Assembly (NCBI GenBank): GCA_010279815.1
Contig: QEOQ01000503.1
Span: 306,260-370,259, forward strand
Source: Brachionus plicatilis
Taxonomy: Eukaryota > Rotifera > Eurotatoria > Ploima > Brachionidae
Direction of reading: 5' to 3'
Length of the DNA: 64,000 bases
Notes under the pieces: generated by a model
Told to the model about the DNA's origin: nothing
Databases searched by the model: none
What the model saw: the letters and a program-made list of their open reading frames with translations, nothing else
Translations under genes and position numbers: made by a program
Shown: positions 54,298 through 64,000 of the stretch, one piece after another
How positions within the stretch are numbered: the first letter of the stretch is position 1
Layout: each line of letters starts with the position of its first letter

Positions 54298-55655
54298 TCA
54301 ATCAATTAAAAGATTTTGTAAAAAGTACATATTTTCATTGAATACTTCTTCCTCGAAATTATTTGTCAGGTCACACATGTTCGTATTAATCGAAGACAGG
54401 TCATTGGAAGAGTGCGCTTTGAAATTGGGCTCATTTTTGACATACACACTTCCATAAGAGATCTCGGCCTGTTTAGACTGGGCCCTATTCACACACACCG
54501 ACTCATAACTTTGCCTCAAATATTGATTTTGCTGATAATTTGACAAAACAGATTGATCACTAAAAATCGGTTGGTCATAAGTTGGATAGCTTGAAGACCC
54601 TTTTTTACAATTGTCATAGGATGCGTACTCATTCGCTTTCGAATTCTGGTACATGTACTTGCTTGCTGAGTTTTGTTGGCCATACGCATCTGCCATTTGG
54701 AAGTTAACATTTATCTTAGTGTTTATCTCGATGTTGGGTGCTGAGTCATCACTTGGATAGTTGGTCACTTGGCTAGTTGGCTCAAAGTACAGCTCATTTG
54801 GAACACAGTTTACATTGTCAATCGGTGCATAAACAACACTCTGGTTCTGGTCGTACATTGGCGGCATTTTGGTTGTAGCGTACGATGGATAGCTATGCAA
54901 GTTGTCTGGCTTTAGACTGGACATTGGTGGATAGGACGGCGAGTTGATTTGTGGTGGGTAGTGCTTGGTCGTCACGGTCACAGTGGTAGCATAAGAATAT
55001 GGCTCGGGAATGAGTGAATAGTTGTAAGCGGTATTTGACGGCTGATGTGGGTTCTTAAATTCGTTGTACATGCTTTGAGCTGGTGGCTTGGATTCTGGCT
55101 CTTTTTTGGTCGTCTCTAGCTCGGACTGGACATATTGTTTGCTTGATATGACTGGCGACACGACCGCGATGTTCACGGGCTGGTTCTTGGCAAATGTGCT
55201 AGACGTGGCGTAGGCAGAGGATTTTTTTTGATTTAGTCGTTCTTGAAGCTTTTTCCTGAGCGCTGTTGAGTTGGTCTCTGCGTTGGACAGCTGGTTGGGC
55301 TCTTTGGACTGTTCGGAGTGCAGTGGGTGATTGTTTGACTGGTAGAACGCTTTTTGGATGTTGCTGGTGTATTGGCCTTCTTGGCTCGAATATTGGCTTT
55401 GGTAATTTGTTTGAGCGGCTTTCGATATTTCATTGAGAACAAATTCTGACTCGACTACACCCAAGTCAGGTTCTGTGAATGGAATATCGATGGCCGATGC
55501 CTGATTGTCGGCTTTGAGTTGATTTGAGGGCTGAGCCGCGATTTTGAACGACTCGATTAGGTCGGATTTGAGCAATTTGGTGATAGCCTCTATTCTTTTT
55601 TGTTTTTGAATGTCATCATTGAATGTCTGTTGTTTAGTTTGAGAATTTTCCGATT
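54298..55655 (-). CDS. NCOA: p160-like last exon, disordered C-terminus
   Basis: Acceptor TTTTAAG|AA. Encodes IEAITKLLKSDLIESFK (a degenerate LxxLL-like helix) and then about 400 residues rich in Ser, Gln, Tyr and Pro, ending in an acidic/hydrophobic helix FEEEVFNENMYFLQNLL that could be an activation segment. Confidence 0.8.
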
Positions 55656-58600
55656 CTTAAAATTTTAAAATTAAAAATATAAAATTTTCTTAAAATTGTG
55701 AACTCTTTTGAATTTTTTATTTTCATCAAAAAAATAAATACAATAATCCGACATATATAGACTGGATTTTAAATAAATTTATTAGGTTCTTAAAATGGGT
55801 CTACCTAGTACCCACAAATAAAAAAACTGTTACGCACACGCAAAAACTTTTCGACACAAAATGCAAAACTTTTTAGCACAAATTTTGAGAGATATTCATT
55901 TTGAATTACATCACTCTTTTTTTTTGAAATTTTTTAAACATTCAAAAAACAAAATTTTATTCAAACAAACAATCAAAACGATTTTGAATGCTTTTAATTA
56001 GCAAAAAGTTTACTTTGGTAAAAGATAGGTAGAGTGAAGTTGGGAGCAATTTTGTTCAAATAACACATAAAAAAACTTTTTCAAAATGAATATTGAAATA
56101 AAATTTTTTTTTAACAATAAACAAATTTTGTTAAAATTTAAAATATTCTAAAATTTCATTAATTTATCATATTTTAATCGGATATTATAAAATTTTAACT
56201 AAAATGCTCTGCTCCAGATAAAAATTGCTCTCAACTTCACTCTACCTAAAAGACAAAGTTAAATGAGAATTAAGAAAGCAATTTATAATGATAATTTGCT
56301 AAATGACGCCCAGCCAATTGATAAACCTCAAGAACAAGATGTTACAAATGCAAAAATAGTTGATTAGATTTTTATAGTAACATTTCAATTGCCAAAACCA
56401 CAATTTTATGGTGTAAGAAGAAGATGATGTAAAATGTTTTTTAATTTATTAATTTTTTTTTTCATCACAAAATTTTTGTGTTTAAAAGTCATTTGTGTGG
56501 AAAAGTTTCATTTTTGTGGGTAACAGTTTTTTTTTGTGGTGAATCAATTATCTCTATTAAAATTTATTAAATTTTTTTTCTGAATAAATTAATAGATATT
56601 TTGTGGACAGGCAAGCTAGTTTGTTCATTAACCTAGAAGCTTAATTTTATTTTGATTAAATTTTTGGTTTGAAAAATAAAAATTTGAAATTTTCTAACAA
56701 TTTTTCTGGTCTAATTAAGAGCCTAATTAAAATTTCTTAGTTAATTTATTTTATTTTAGAATTTTTTCTTAATTGCTGTTAATTCATATTGGAGTAAAAG
56801 TAGCGAAAATCAAAACAAAATGCCTTATATGTAACAAGATGTTCGAGGCAAAAATAGGAATCAAAACACACATGAGAAGATGTCAAACAACCCAAAACAC
56901 AATTATACCAGATTCGACTTTAATATTCTCTTTTTTTTTTATTTAATTTTTGTTTAATTTAATTATATAACTCATTAGTAAAAAAAAAATATATATATAT
57001 AGAGTAATTCACAGAAATAGTAGTGTAAACCACGGTGTATGTCATAAATTGTGCCATTTATATTTATTTAATAAACTAAATAAGACTAAACTAATTAATG
57101 TCTTGTAAGTTTTTTAAATAACTTTCGAACAATTTATTTATTTTTTTTCTAAAATTTTTATGGCGTGCGCTAATTCATTAACTAAAATTACTGATGTTTC
57201 ACCAATTTTACTATAAAAATATAAAGATGACTTACTTTTCATAAAATTACTTAATCAATTTGAAAATGTGAATTTATTTTAAAAATCAAATCTGATGCTA
57301 TTTTTTCAAATATTTAATAAAATTTATATAAAAATAATTTATTGTTTAACTTTTTAAAATTTACTGTTAAACCTCGGTCACTATATGAATCGAATTGTAG
57401 TGAACAAAGAATTATTGAGATCTAAATTAGAAACCAGATTACAGAACTCACATTTTTCATCAAAATTTATATCATAATATTCTAAATTGTCCAAATATAG
57501 TTCTGATACAAAAAAAAAATTTCTAACTGTACAAAACATTCTTCTCTCGCCCAAAAAATTTCTCAAAATCGACTCAAACGTCTATCTGCTGATTTTTGTT
57601 TTTTTTTAAGTAAAGTTATGTTTAATTTATTATTTTAATACAATTTAGAAAAATTAATAAGAATAATATCAGTTATGCAAATATATGAAAATAATTTTTT
57701 TTCAGTAATTTTAGTTAAAAAATAATAAATCGCCAATTTTTATAATAAATTTAATTTTAAAAATAATTTTTTCTATTATGAAAAACAATTTAAATACGAT
57801 AGTTATAATTCCAAGTTTTCTTTATGTGTTTTTGAAGAATCACTGAAATTTTCATAATGAAAGACAGCGGTTACCTGTTTGATGGCATTATATACTATGG
57901 CTCAGATTTTTTTTATAATGAGACTGAAGAAAAATGATTTCAATAAAATAATCTGCTAGATGAAATGCAACCCTTTATAATAAAGACTTGATTGAGAAAA
58001 GTAAGGTTATAATTCATACAATCAGCAAATTAACGGAGTTAAGTGTACCAGAAGAAAAAATTTTTTCATAATTTTTAAATTTTTCTTTCTTCATTATTTT
58101 TAATAATTTGATAATTTGATAATCTGGTAATTTAAAAAAGATTTTGTGATTAAGGATTACCTTCTATGACAGGGATTGAATGCTGAGCTGGATTTGATTT
58201 ATTGGTGATGCAAGGCTCTGATTTTATGCTACCGGGCTCGGATATGTTTTCGAATGCTAAATTAGTACAGCTTTTTGATAATTGTACATTTTGATTTGAA
58301 GCTTCATTTGTGAAAAGTGACGAGTTTTGGTTTGGAGTCGAAAAATCGAAAGAATTTTGTTCCATGAACCGATCGTATTTGTTTCTGAAATTTTCGAGTT
58401 GATTTTTTTCAAGTTCCTCTGATAGCTGAATATTTTCTATTTAATTTAAGTTAATTTGTGGAACAAAATTTTATTTTAAAAATAAGTATGCAAAAAAAAA
58501 TATTTTTTGTTTCCTAGCACTACTAACCTTAATATGTTATTTTCTGAAGATTAAATCAATATTTCTGAAATAAATACATTTAATTATTTTAAATGTATTT

Positions 58601-61600
58601 TTTTCAAGAAAAGTATTTTTAATCTAAACGTATTTTTAATTTTAGCTTCTTCATATATTTTTATTCTAAATTGGTATTGATTGAATTTCTCCAAATAATT
58701 CTTTTTAATATTATTTTCTCTTTAAAACAAATTTTTTAAATGGCCAAAATCGGCGTTAATTGAATCGAAAAAGTAAATATTTGTCTTTTTTTTAAATTTC
58801 TAAATACGATTAAATTAAATTAAATTGATACCATGTTTTTAAAATAAATCAACTTTTTGCTTGAATATTATCTTATTTATGATTAAAGTAATTAAAACTT
58901 TGTTAAATTAATGTTTGGATCTTCTGATCATTTCCCTGATTTTTTGAAAATCTCAGACCTCCTATCAATTCTTATTTAAAACTTAACCAGTGATGAACAA
59001 AAATTACATTTAAAGGCAAAGTCGTGGTCTAACTTTTTGAAAAGTATTAATTTGAAGTATTAATTAAAAGTTTTGTGAAATTTGGTTGATTAGAAGATAA
59101 CAATATATTAAAAATTGATATTACTTTTTTTCAAGGAAGTGCAGAATTTGTAGTTGTATTATTAGTGATGGGAGTTTTTTCTTTGGTTTAGTTAACTTAT
59201 TTTAAGTCAACTTATTTTTAGTCGACTAATGGTTTAACGAATCGTTTATTGATAATTTACTCATATTTTATTTTATATGAGTCCTTGCTCCAGAAAAATC
59301 ATGTCAATTTCTTTGAAGTTTAAGTTATAAATATTATTTTGTAAAAATTTGTTAAAAAAATAAATTTTAAAAATTAAAATTCAGTTGATATTTTAGTTAA
59401 CTAATAAATTTTTAAAAATCTATTTTTTTTAACAAATTTTAATTGACTAAACTAAATTAGTTAAGTTAAGACCCATCACTATGAATTATTGAGAAAATTT
59501 TGTACTATTAGCTAGAGATGTTGTATTTTCAAAAAATTTTTTTTTACGTAGAAGTTCAGCAGCTTATAGAGTAGTAAAACTGTAAATTTAGCATAACTAA
59601 AATTTTGATAAATTTTAATGATGTTTACACTGATTTTTTCACAGATTTTGCACATCATCAGCATATTTAAATGCTGAAATATGTTGCATTTACAGAGCTA
59701 GTTAAAAACCTTTAAAAAAAGTTATTATTATTATATTTATTATTTATTTCATTTAGAGCCAATTCTGGCGATGTATTAAAATTAAAAAAATAAAATGTAA
59801 GACAGAAAATAATGATACAAATTTGTAATATGAAATATAGACTATTTTGTTAATTAGTTTCAATTAAAAGAAAAATTTATAATTTGTACATACAAGAGTT
59901 TTAAAATAAGTTATACTAGCTTTTTTAGCTTCAGAGTTTTTTTTATTTTTTCCTCGACCAAATTTCAAAAAAACTGAATTAAAGTCAAATAAATTTTCAT
60001 GACGAGTTTTTACAAAAAAAATACCGAGAGAAATATTTTTTAGACTGTATTTATATTAAAAAAAATTTAAACTTTTGCTTTTTCCAATGCACCTAAAAAC
60101 AAATTTTATTACCATTCTGTAAATTGCTTCTACTTGTTTTCTCTTAACTCTACTCTGCCATAATACTTTTAATCTTTAATTAAACTTTTTTTTTTTAATT
60201 CAAAATTTGTATGTAAAAAAAAATATTTTGAGATACATTTTTTCAATCATGACTTAAAATTTATGAAAAAAAAATTACCTTTGACCAAAAGAGAATTTAT
60301 TTTTGAACTAATCGAGGGAGGATTGTCATTTTTATTTTTTTGGTAATCATTCTTTGTAATTTCCTTTTTTGTCGATTCGCCTTTAATACTTTTTTTAGGA
60401 CTATTTTGCCTATTAGAGCTGTTATTAGCCGCTTGTCCAAGTTTAAACACAGACTCTAATTCAAGAACCTGCGGCTCTAAATCATTGCTGTTTAATAAAG
60501 CTCTAAGTATAATATCATCTTTGGAGCCATTCTCACTTTCCGCTTTACTGGACTTTTTTTTCAGCTTATTGTCATTATTTTTTGCTGCTTCTGTCTCGTT
60601 TGGTTTTGTTAAGTCAGTCGGTACTAAATTTTCCTGCGACAACAGCCGCTTTAGCAGTAAATTATTATTTGTTTTTTCCAATGTGTCCACACTTGGTTGT
60701 TGCTCTTTTGCTTTGGAGTTGTTTTTTGGTTTTGTTTGAGTCTTTGGCACATCAACACTATTCGTTTTTCTTTCCTCGAGGGCCATTATTTCTTTCTTTA
60801 TTAATTGTTTAAATGAAGAGTTCGGGTCTATAGGATGTCTAATCACGTTCACATTCTCCTCGATAGATTTTTTCTTAATTAGATTGAGCTTGAGTTTATT
60901 TTTTTCAATAGGATCCATGTCTAGCAAGTCTAATTCATCTAATTCCTCCGGTTGTTTGTCAACTTGCTCATTAGAGCCCTCGTTTGATCGAATGTTCGAG
61001 CTGGACACTGAATTTTTGACTGTTTTCTGAGCTAATTTGTTTTGATTGTGATTTTTGGACAGGCCCAGCATCGTGAGCGCAAATTTGGTGCCGATTGGTG
61101 TCAATGGTTGCACATCGCATGATTGAGATTTTTGACGCATCGGAAATATACCAGCATTTGAGCCATCGCCATTTTCTTCATTCAAAATCATCGATGACCC
61201 TGAAGGCTTTCGGCTTATTAGCGTTTTCATCAAACTAGTGCTAGCTTTTCCTTTCATTTCAATGTCAGTGTCAATTTCTCTTCAAAAATGATAAAGTGTT
61301 ATCAATTTTTCAAAATAATAAAACAAATTTTTCTTAAAATGAATTTAGTATTTTTTAATATTAAATACAGACATTTACTTACAATTAATCATGTAATTTT
61401 TAAACTAAATAATATATTTGAAAGTTAATTTGAGAGATAAGATGGAATTTTTTGATGATAAATTAAACCAGAGTTGTTTTTAAGTCAAAGTCTTAAGTCA
61501 AGTCAAGTCAATGATTTAATAAATCCATATTTGGTACCAATAAAGTAAATGCTACCAAATTCCTGGCTGTTAATCTTGACCCATGTGGTCTGTTAATGTA

Positions 61601-63296
61601 ACCAAATTATGAAAAAATTCTTTCAACTGGTCCAAATGAAGCAGATATTGATAAAAATTTTTGTGCAATTCATAACTTAGACTTAATAAAAAAAAAATTT
61701 TTAGAGACTTTTTTAAATTGTGTAATTAGTATTGATATATAATATTACGGAATTGATGATTATTGAACTAAAGCAGATTAAATTAAAATTTTTAATATTG
61801 TATCATTCACATACAGTATCTGAAATTTAATGATTTTTTAATGCATAAACTGTTTTGAAGAATAACAATTTTTTTGCGAAAAGCAAATTAAGCTGATATA
61901 GATCTAAATGTCAGCTGAAACCATCTAAAAATATTATTTTCAATTACATGTATCTAATATTAAATACACAATTAAAAAGTCTCCAATTAAGCATTAAACA
62001 AAAAAATAAAGTATATAAGAAAATATTGTAAATAGATAAGCAAATTGTAATCAGATCTAAGTATCAGGTGAAACAATTCTCAGAACAGAACAATTTTAAA
62101 ATATCGTCAAAAAAATTCTTCTAATTTAAATTTCTTAAATTTTCCTTTATTCCAAAATAATAAATACTTAAATACAAAAGTATTTCATTAATAATTAAAA
62201 ACACCACAAAAATTTTTTTTTAATTTTGGGTGAAAAAATAATTTTAAATTGAGTAAAATTTGAAAAATAAGCATTGGAATTTATTTTCAAATAACATATT
62301 TGTTTGACTGTTTGTCCAAAATTTTGAAATAAATTTTTTTCAAAAAATAAAAAAAGCTCAATATTTCTTACCGTTTAAAACAAAAAAAAATTTATTTCAA
62401 AATTTTGGAAAAACAGTCAATATTTACAGTTTTCCTACCTAATTACTGAAACCTAATTTTTTTTTGGCCGTAAGCATTTTGGAACGAATTTATTAAAACC
62501 TAATTTAATGTTATTTTACGTAATTTTACGTAAAATTACATGTTCTTATCAACTAATATTCACGTAAGATTACGTAAGCTTACTAGAAATGCCGTAAAAT
62601 TACGTAAATCTACGTAATTTAGTCGATTCTGGACCTTTTTAAAAAAAATTGTATTTTATACAATGAACTTTTGTAAAAAATGTAAAAACAGAATAATAAC
62701 AAGTCACTTTAAGCAAGCAATGTCAGAAAGAAGAGAGAAAAATATAAGTATAAAATAAATAATTACTTTATGATTGAATGAACTGTGTGAATGTAACTGT
62801 TGTTGCAAGATTCGTGTTGGTTTTGATTTTTTTCATCAAATAATTCGCTTTTTAATATTTTACTTGATGATTGAACAAAAGCATATTTATCACTAATTTT
62901 TAAGCGGTAAATAGCACTCGTTAGTTTTTCTCCTTTTTCCATTACTTGAACAATTTATTCTTTTTTTTTAATTTCACAATTTATATTTTATATTTACCAT
63001 CATTTAAATGTTTTTGTAAATGTCCCAAATCATTGCTATGCACATAATCAGTCAATTTGAGCTTGCGTTTGCCGCTTTTGTGCCAAAAATTAAAGTCGGA
63101 CAAAAGTCCTAAATTTTGTTTGCTGGACGAAAAATCCCTATTTGACATGGACTCGTTTTTATTTAAGTTTTGTTTAGAGTTTGACGAATCTAAACTTAGT
63201 AAAATCCCATCAAAGTCAATCAGTGTAATTATTTTGTCCATATCGCAGCCATTTATTTTGTTGGCCAAATTTTTGTTTGACTCAATGGCTCGACTC
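54298..63296 (-). CDS. NCOA: p160 nuclear-receptor coactivator (NCOA/taiman-like), 3' part
   Basis: Five exons, from 5' to 3': 62998-63296, 62767-62944, 60279-61279, 58161-58436, 54298-55655; all GT..AG phases agree and give about 1036 residues. The 5' end (bHLH and first PAS) lies beyond the window. The first two exons form a PAS domain: ITLIDFDGILLSLDSS, LKLTDYVHSNDLGHLQKHL, then GEKLTSAIYRLKISDKYAF and YIHTVHSIIK, as in p160/SRC proteins. The third exon holds LxxLL receptor boxes (LLLKRLLSQ, IILRALLNSND). The rest is disordered, Ser/Asn/Gln/Tyr-rich. The product would bridge hormone receptors to histone acetyltransferases in the nucleus. The call rests on PAS plus LxxLL order; another bHLH-PAS coactivator remains possible. 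Confidence 0.75.
55797..56560. repeat. CACCACAAA repeat copy 2
   Basis: Left end GGGTCTACCTAGTACCCACA shares its first 11 bases with the inverted right end of the element at 52841-53611. The right part (56340-56560) matches 33705-33935 in reverse, including AACTGTTACCCACAAAAATG and the GATTCACCACA end. No clean target duplication. Confidence 0.6.
56028..56246. mobile_element. 219-bp MITE, GGTAGAGTGAAGTTG ends, 9-bp duplication
   Basis: GGTAGAGTGAAGTTGGGAGC at 56028 and inverted GGTAGAGTGAAGTTGAGAGC ending at 56246. Flanks TAAAAGATA (56019-56027) and TAAAAGACA (56247-56255), 8 of 9 identical. Inserted in the CACCACAAA repeat. Confidence 0.8.
58161..58436 (-). CDS. NCOA: p160-like internal exon
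   Basis: Acceptor ATAG|AAAATATTC, donor GAAG|GTAATC. Encodes ENIQLSEELEKNQLENFRNK, YDRFMEQNSFDFSTPNQ and a Ser/Asn-rich end. Confidence 0.72.
58437..60278 (-). other. p160-like gene intron
   Basis: 1842 bp, AT-rich. A LINE-like 3' tail on the minus strand at 59715-59790 (CATCGCCAGAATTGGC then AATAAT repeats). Otherwise nothing recognised. Confidence 0.6.
60279..61279 (-). CDS. NCOA: p160-like exon with LxxLL boxes
   Basis: Acceptor TTTTGAAG|A completes the Lys codon of the previous exon; donor AAAG|GTAATT. Lysine- and asparagine-rich, disordered, with LLLKRLL (about 60640-60665) and ILRALL (about 60487-60512). Confidence 0.78.
61469..61515. repeat. Solo left end of the hAT-like family
   Basis: CAGAGTTGTTTTTAAGTCAA followed by TCTTAAGTCAAGTCAAGTC. 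No matching right end nearby. Confidence 0.6.
62514..62625. repeat. Cluster of TTACGTAA palindromes
   Basis: TTTTACGTAATTTTACGTAA, ATTACGTAAGC and AATTACGTAAATCTACGTAA words crowd into about 110 bp. A weaker relative is near 44860. Confidence 0.75.
62767..62944 (-). CDS. NCOA: p160-like exon: PAS, second half
   Basis: A 178-bp exon: VMEKGEKLTSAIYRLKISDK, YAFVQSSSKILKSELFDEKN, then SYIHTVHSIIK. Acceptor GTTCAAG|TA, donor AA|GTAATT; phases match both neighbours. Confidence 0.75.
62998..63296 (-). CDS. NCOA: p160-like exon: PAS, first half
   Basis: Acceptor TTTGTTGACAAAG|G read on the minus strand at 63297; the donor ATG|GTAAAT at 62997. Encodes SRAIESNKNLANKINGCDMD through HLND. The next intron is only 53 bp (62945-62997). 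Confidence 0.72.
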
Positions 63297-64000
63297 CTTT
63301 GTCAACATAATAAAATTTATTAGTTAATTAATATCAATAAATAAAATGTATTTAATTTTTTTTGATATTCAAAACAATATAATTTTTAAACTTTTAAAAA
63401 TATAGCTGATTGATTTCTTAGAAACATTGTTAAAAATGTTTTAAATGTAATTGAGACTTTTCTTGAACTTGATCTAATCAATGATTTAAATCAAATTTTG
63501 CTAATATCATCAAAAGAATAGAAAAGCTGCTTGAACGAGATAGGGCTATAATTAAAATTAAATCGAAATTTTTTAATAAAAAAAATTGTGTTCTTTAATC
63601 TACTTAAAAATTAGTTATCTCAATTCAATATGTGTGTAGAAATATATACAAACTTAATCATGTTTAGATCAAATTAAGTGTAAATTATGGATTAATATTT
63701 GTTAAAATTTTTAATTATTATTTGGAGCATATTAAATATTTTGAAGAGGGTTTCAATTTTTTTACTTATTTCTTATGCCCCTTTTCTCTTATTAATTTAT
63801 TTTTTATATTTTTTAAATAATGAAAAACTGAGCATTTTTATACTTTTTAAATGAAACATTTGTGGTTAAAATTTTTCAATCTTAATGATAAAAAATATAA
63901 ATTGACTAAAATTAAAATAATGAACAAACAAAAAATTAAAAATTAAAAAAGAATCGAAAGTGAAGCTACAAAATTGATCAGTGATTTGAGAAATTTAAAT
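63297..64000 (-). other. p160-like gene intron, to window end
   Basis: The upstream exon is not visible; the gene continues beyond 64000. No ORF or repeat recognised. Confidence 0.5.

Larger units (their letters stand above)
55656..58160 (-). other. p160-like gene intron with two repeats
   Basis: 2505 bp. Holds the repeat at 55797-56560 and the MITE at 56028-56246 inside it. Nothing recognised in 56570-58150. Confidence 0.7.
61280..62766 (-). other. p160-like gene intron
   Basis: 1487 bp. Contains one end of the hAT-like family (CAGAGTTGTTTTTAAGTC from 61469, with AAGTC repeats to about 61510) and a TTACGTAA cluster (62514-62625). Confidence 0.65.

Overview
The window reads as nuclear DNA of a small, AT-rich invertebrate genome. 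It has spliced animal genes (Nipped-B/NIPBL and a p160 nuclear-receptor coactivator), intronless replication-type histones with the metazoan 3' stem-loop, very short introns (two of exactly 53 bp) beside kilobase introns packed with transposons, and a dense mix of LINE, Ty3/gypsy, hAT-like, MULE-like, Tc1, pogo/Tigger and Helitron debris. This would fit a monogonont rotifer such as Brachionus, but that placement is an inference from gene style, not something the sequence proves.

Layout: 1-2600 intergenic DNA with a decayed LINE; 2.6-3.2 kb histone H4 copy 1; 3.4-5.7 kb LINE remnants, one split by a hAT-like MITE; 5824-21158 a complete four-exon Nipped-B gene (1849 codons, all splice phases agree) whose three introns hold most of the local transposon load; 22.0-24.8 kb a decayed Ty3/gypsy element (LTR, polypurine tract, integrase piece) and an inverted pair of LINE pieces, then a 557-base assembly gap; 25.6-30.6 kb nested Tc1 and MULE-like elements, including a 988-bp element with perfect 9-bp target duplications that carries FLYWCH and Ulp1-protease remnants; 30.7-31.6 kb a truncated copy of the full-length LINE; 32.3-32.9 kb H4 copy 2; 33-35.8 kb foldback repeats; 35.87-37.13 kb a divergent H2A/H2B pair; 37.9-41.7 kb a LINE with two intact overlapping ORFs; 42.1-44.0 kb a Helitron 3' end and a LINE split by a pogo/Tigger element; 45.5-46.2 kb a GTCGA-rich repeat and a LINE ORF1 fossil; 46235-47424 a secreted esterase with an N-terminal starch-binding-like module; 47.8-50.6 kb RTE-like and other LINE fragments around H4 copy 3; 50.56-51.37 kb a Ty3/gypsy 5' LTR, primer-binding site and gag running into a 515-base gap; 52.8-53.6 kb a foldback MULE-like MITE; 54298 to past the window end the minus-strand p160 coactivator gene (five exons seen: PAS domain, LxxLL boxes, disordered C-terminus).

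How the pieces relate: the five histone genes share a 3' end module (6-bp stem, TTTC loop, then a conserved AAATAAAGC-like element). The three H4 genes share about 200 bp of upstream sequence, so they are dispersed promoter-plus-gene cassettes rather than retrocopies. Nipped-B (cohesin loader) and the p160 coactivator are host genes in transposon-filled surroundings. Several transposons can be dated relative to each other because they interrupt one another with recognisable target duplications.

Most novel-looking items: (1) a hAT-like non-autonomous family that has picked up a Ty3/gypsy pol segment and exists in at least two copies; (2) a set of GGG-ended foldback elements with perfect 9-bp target duplications; (3) an RNA-like LINE tail whose two hairpins keep pairing while the sequence changes.
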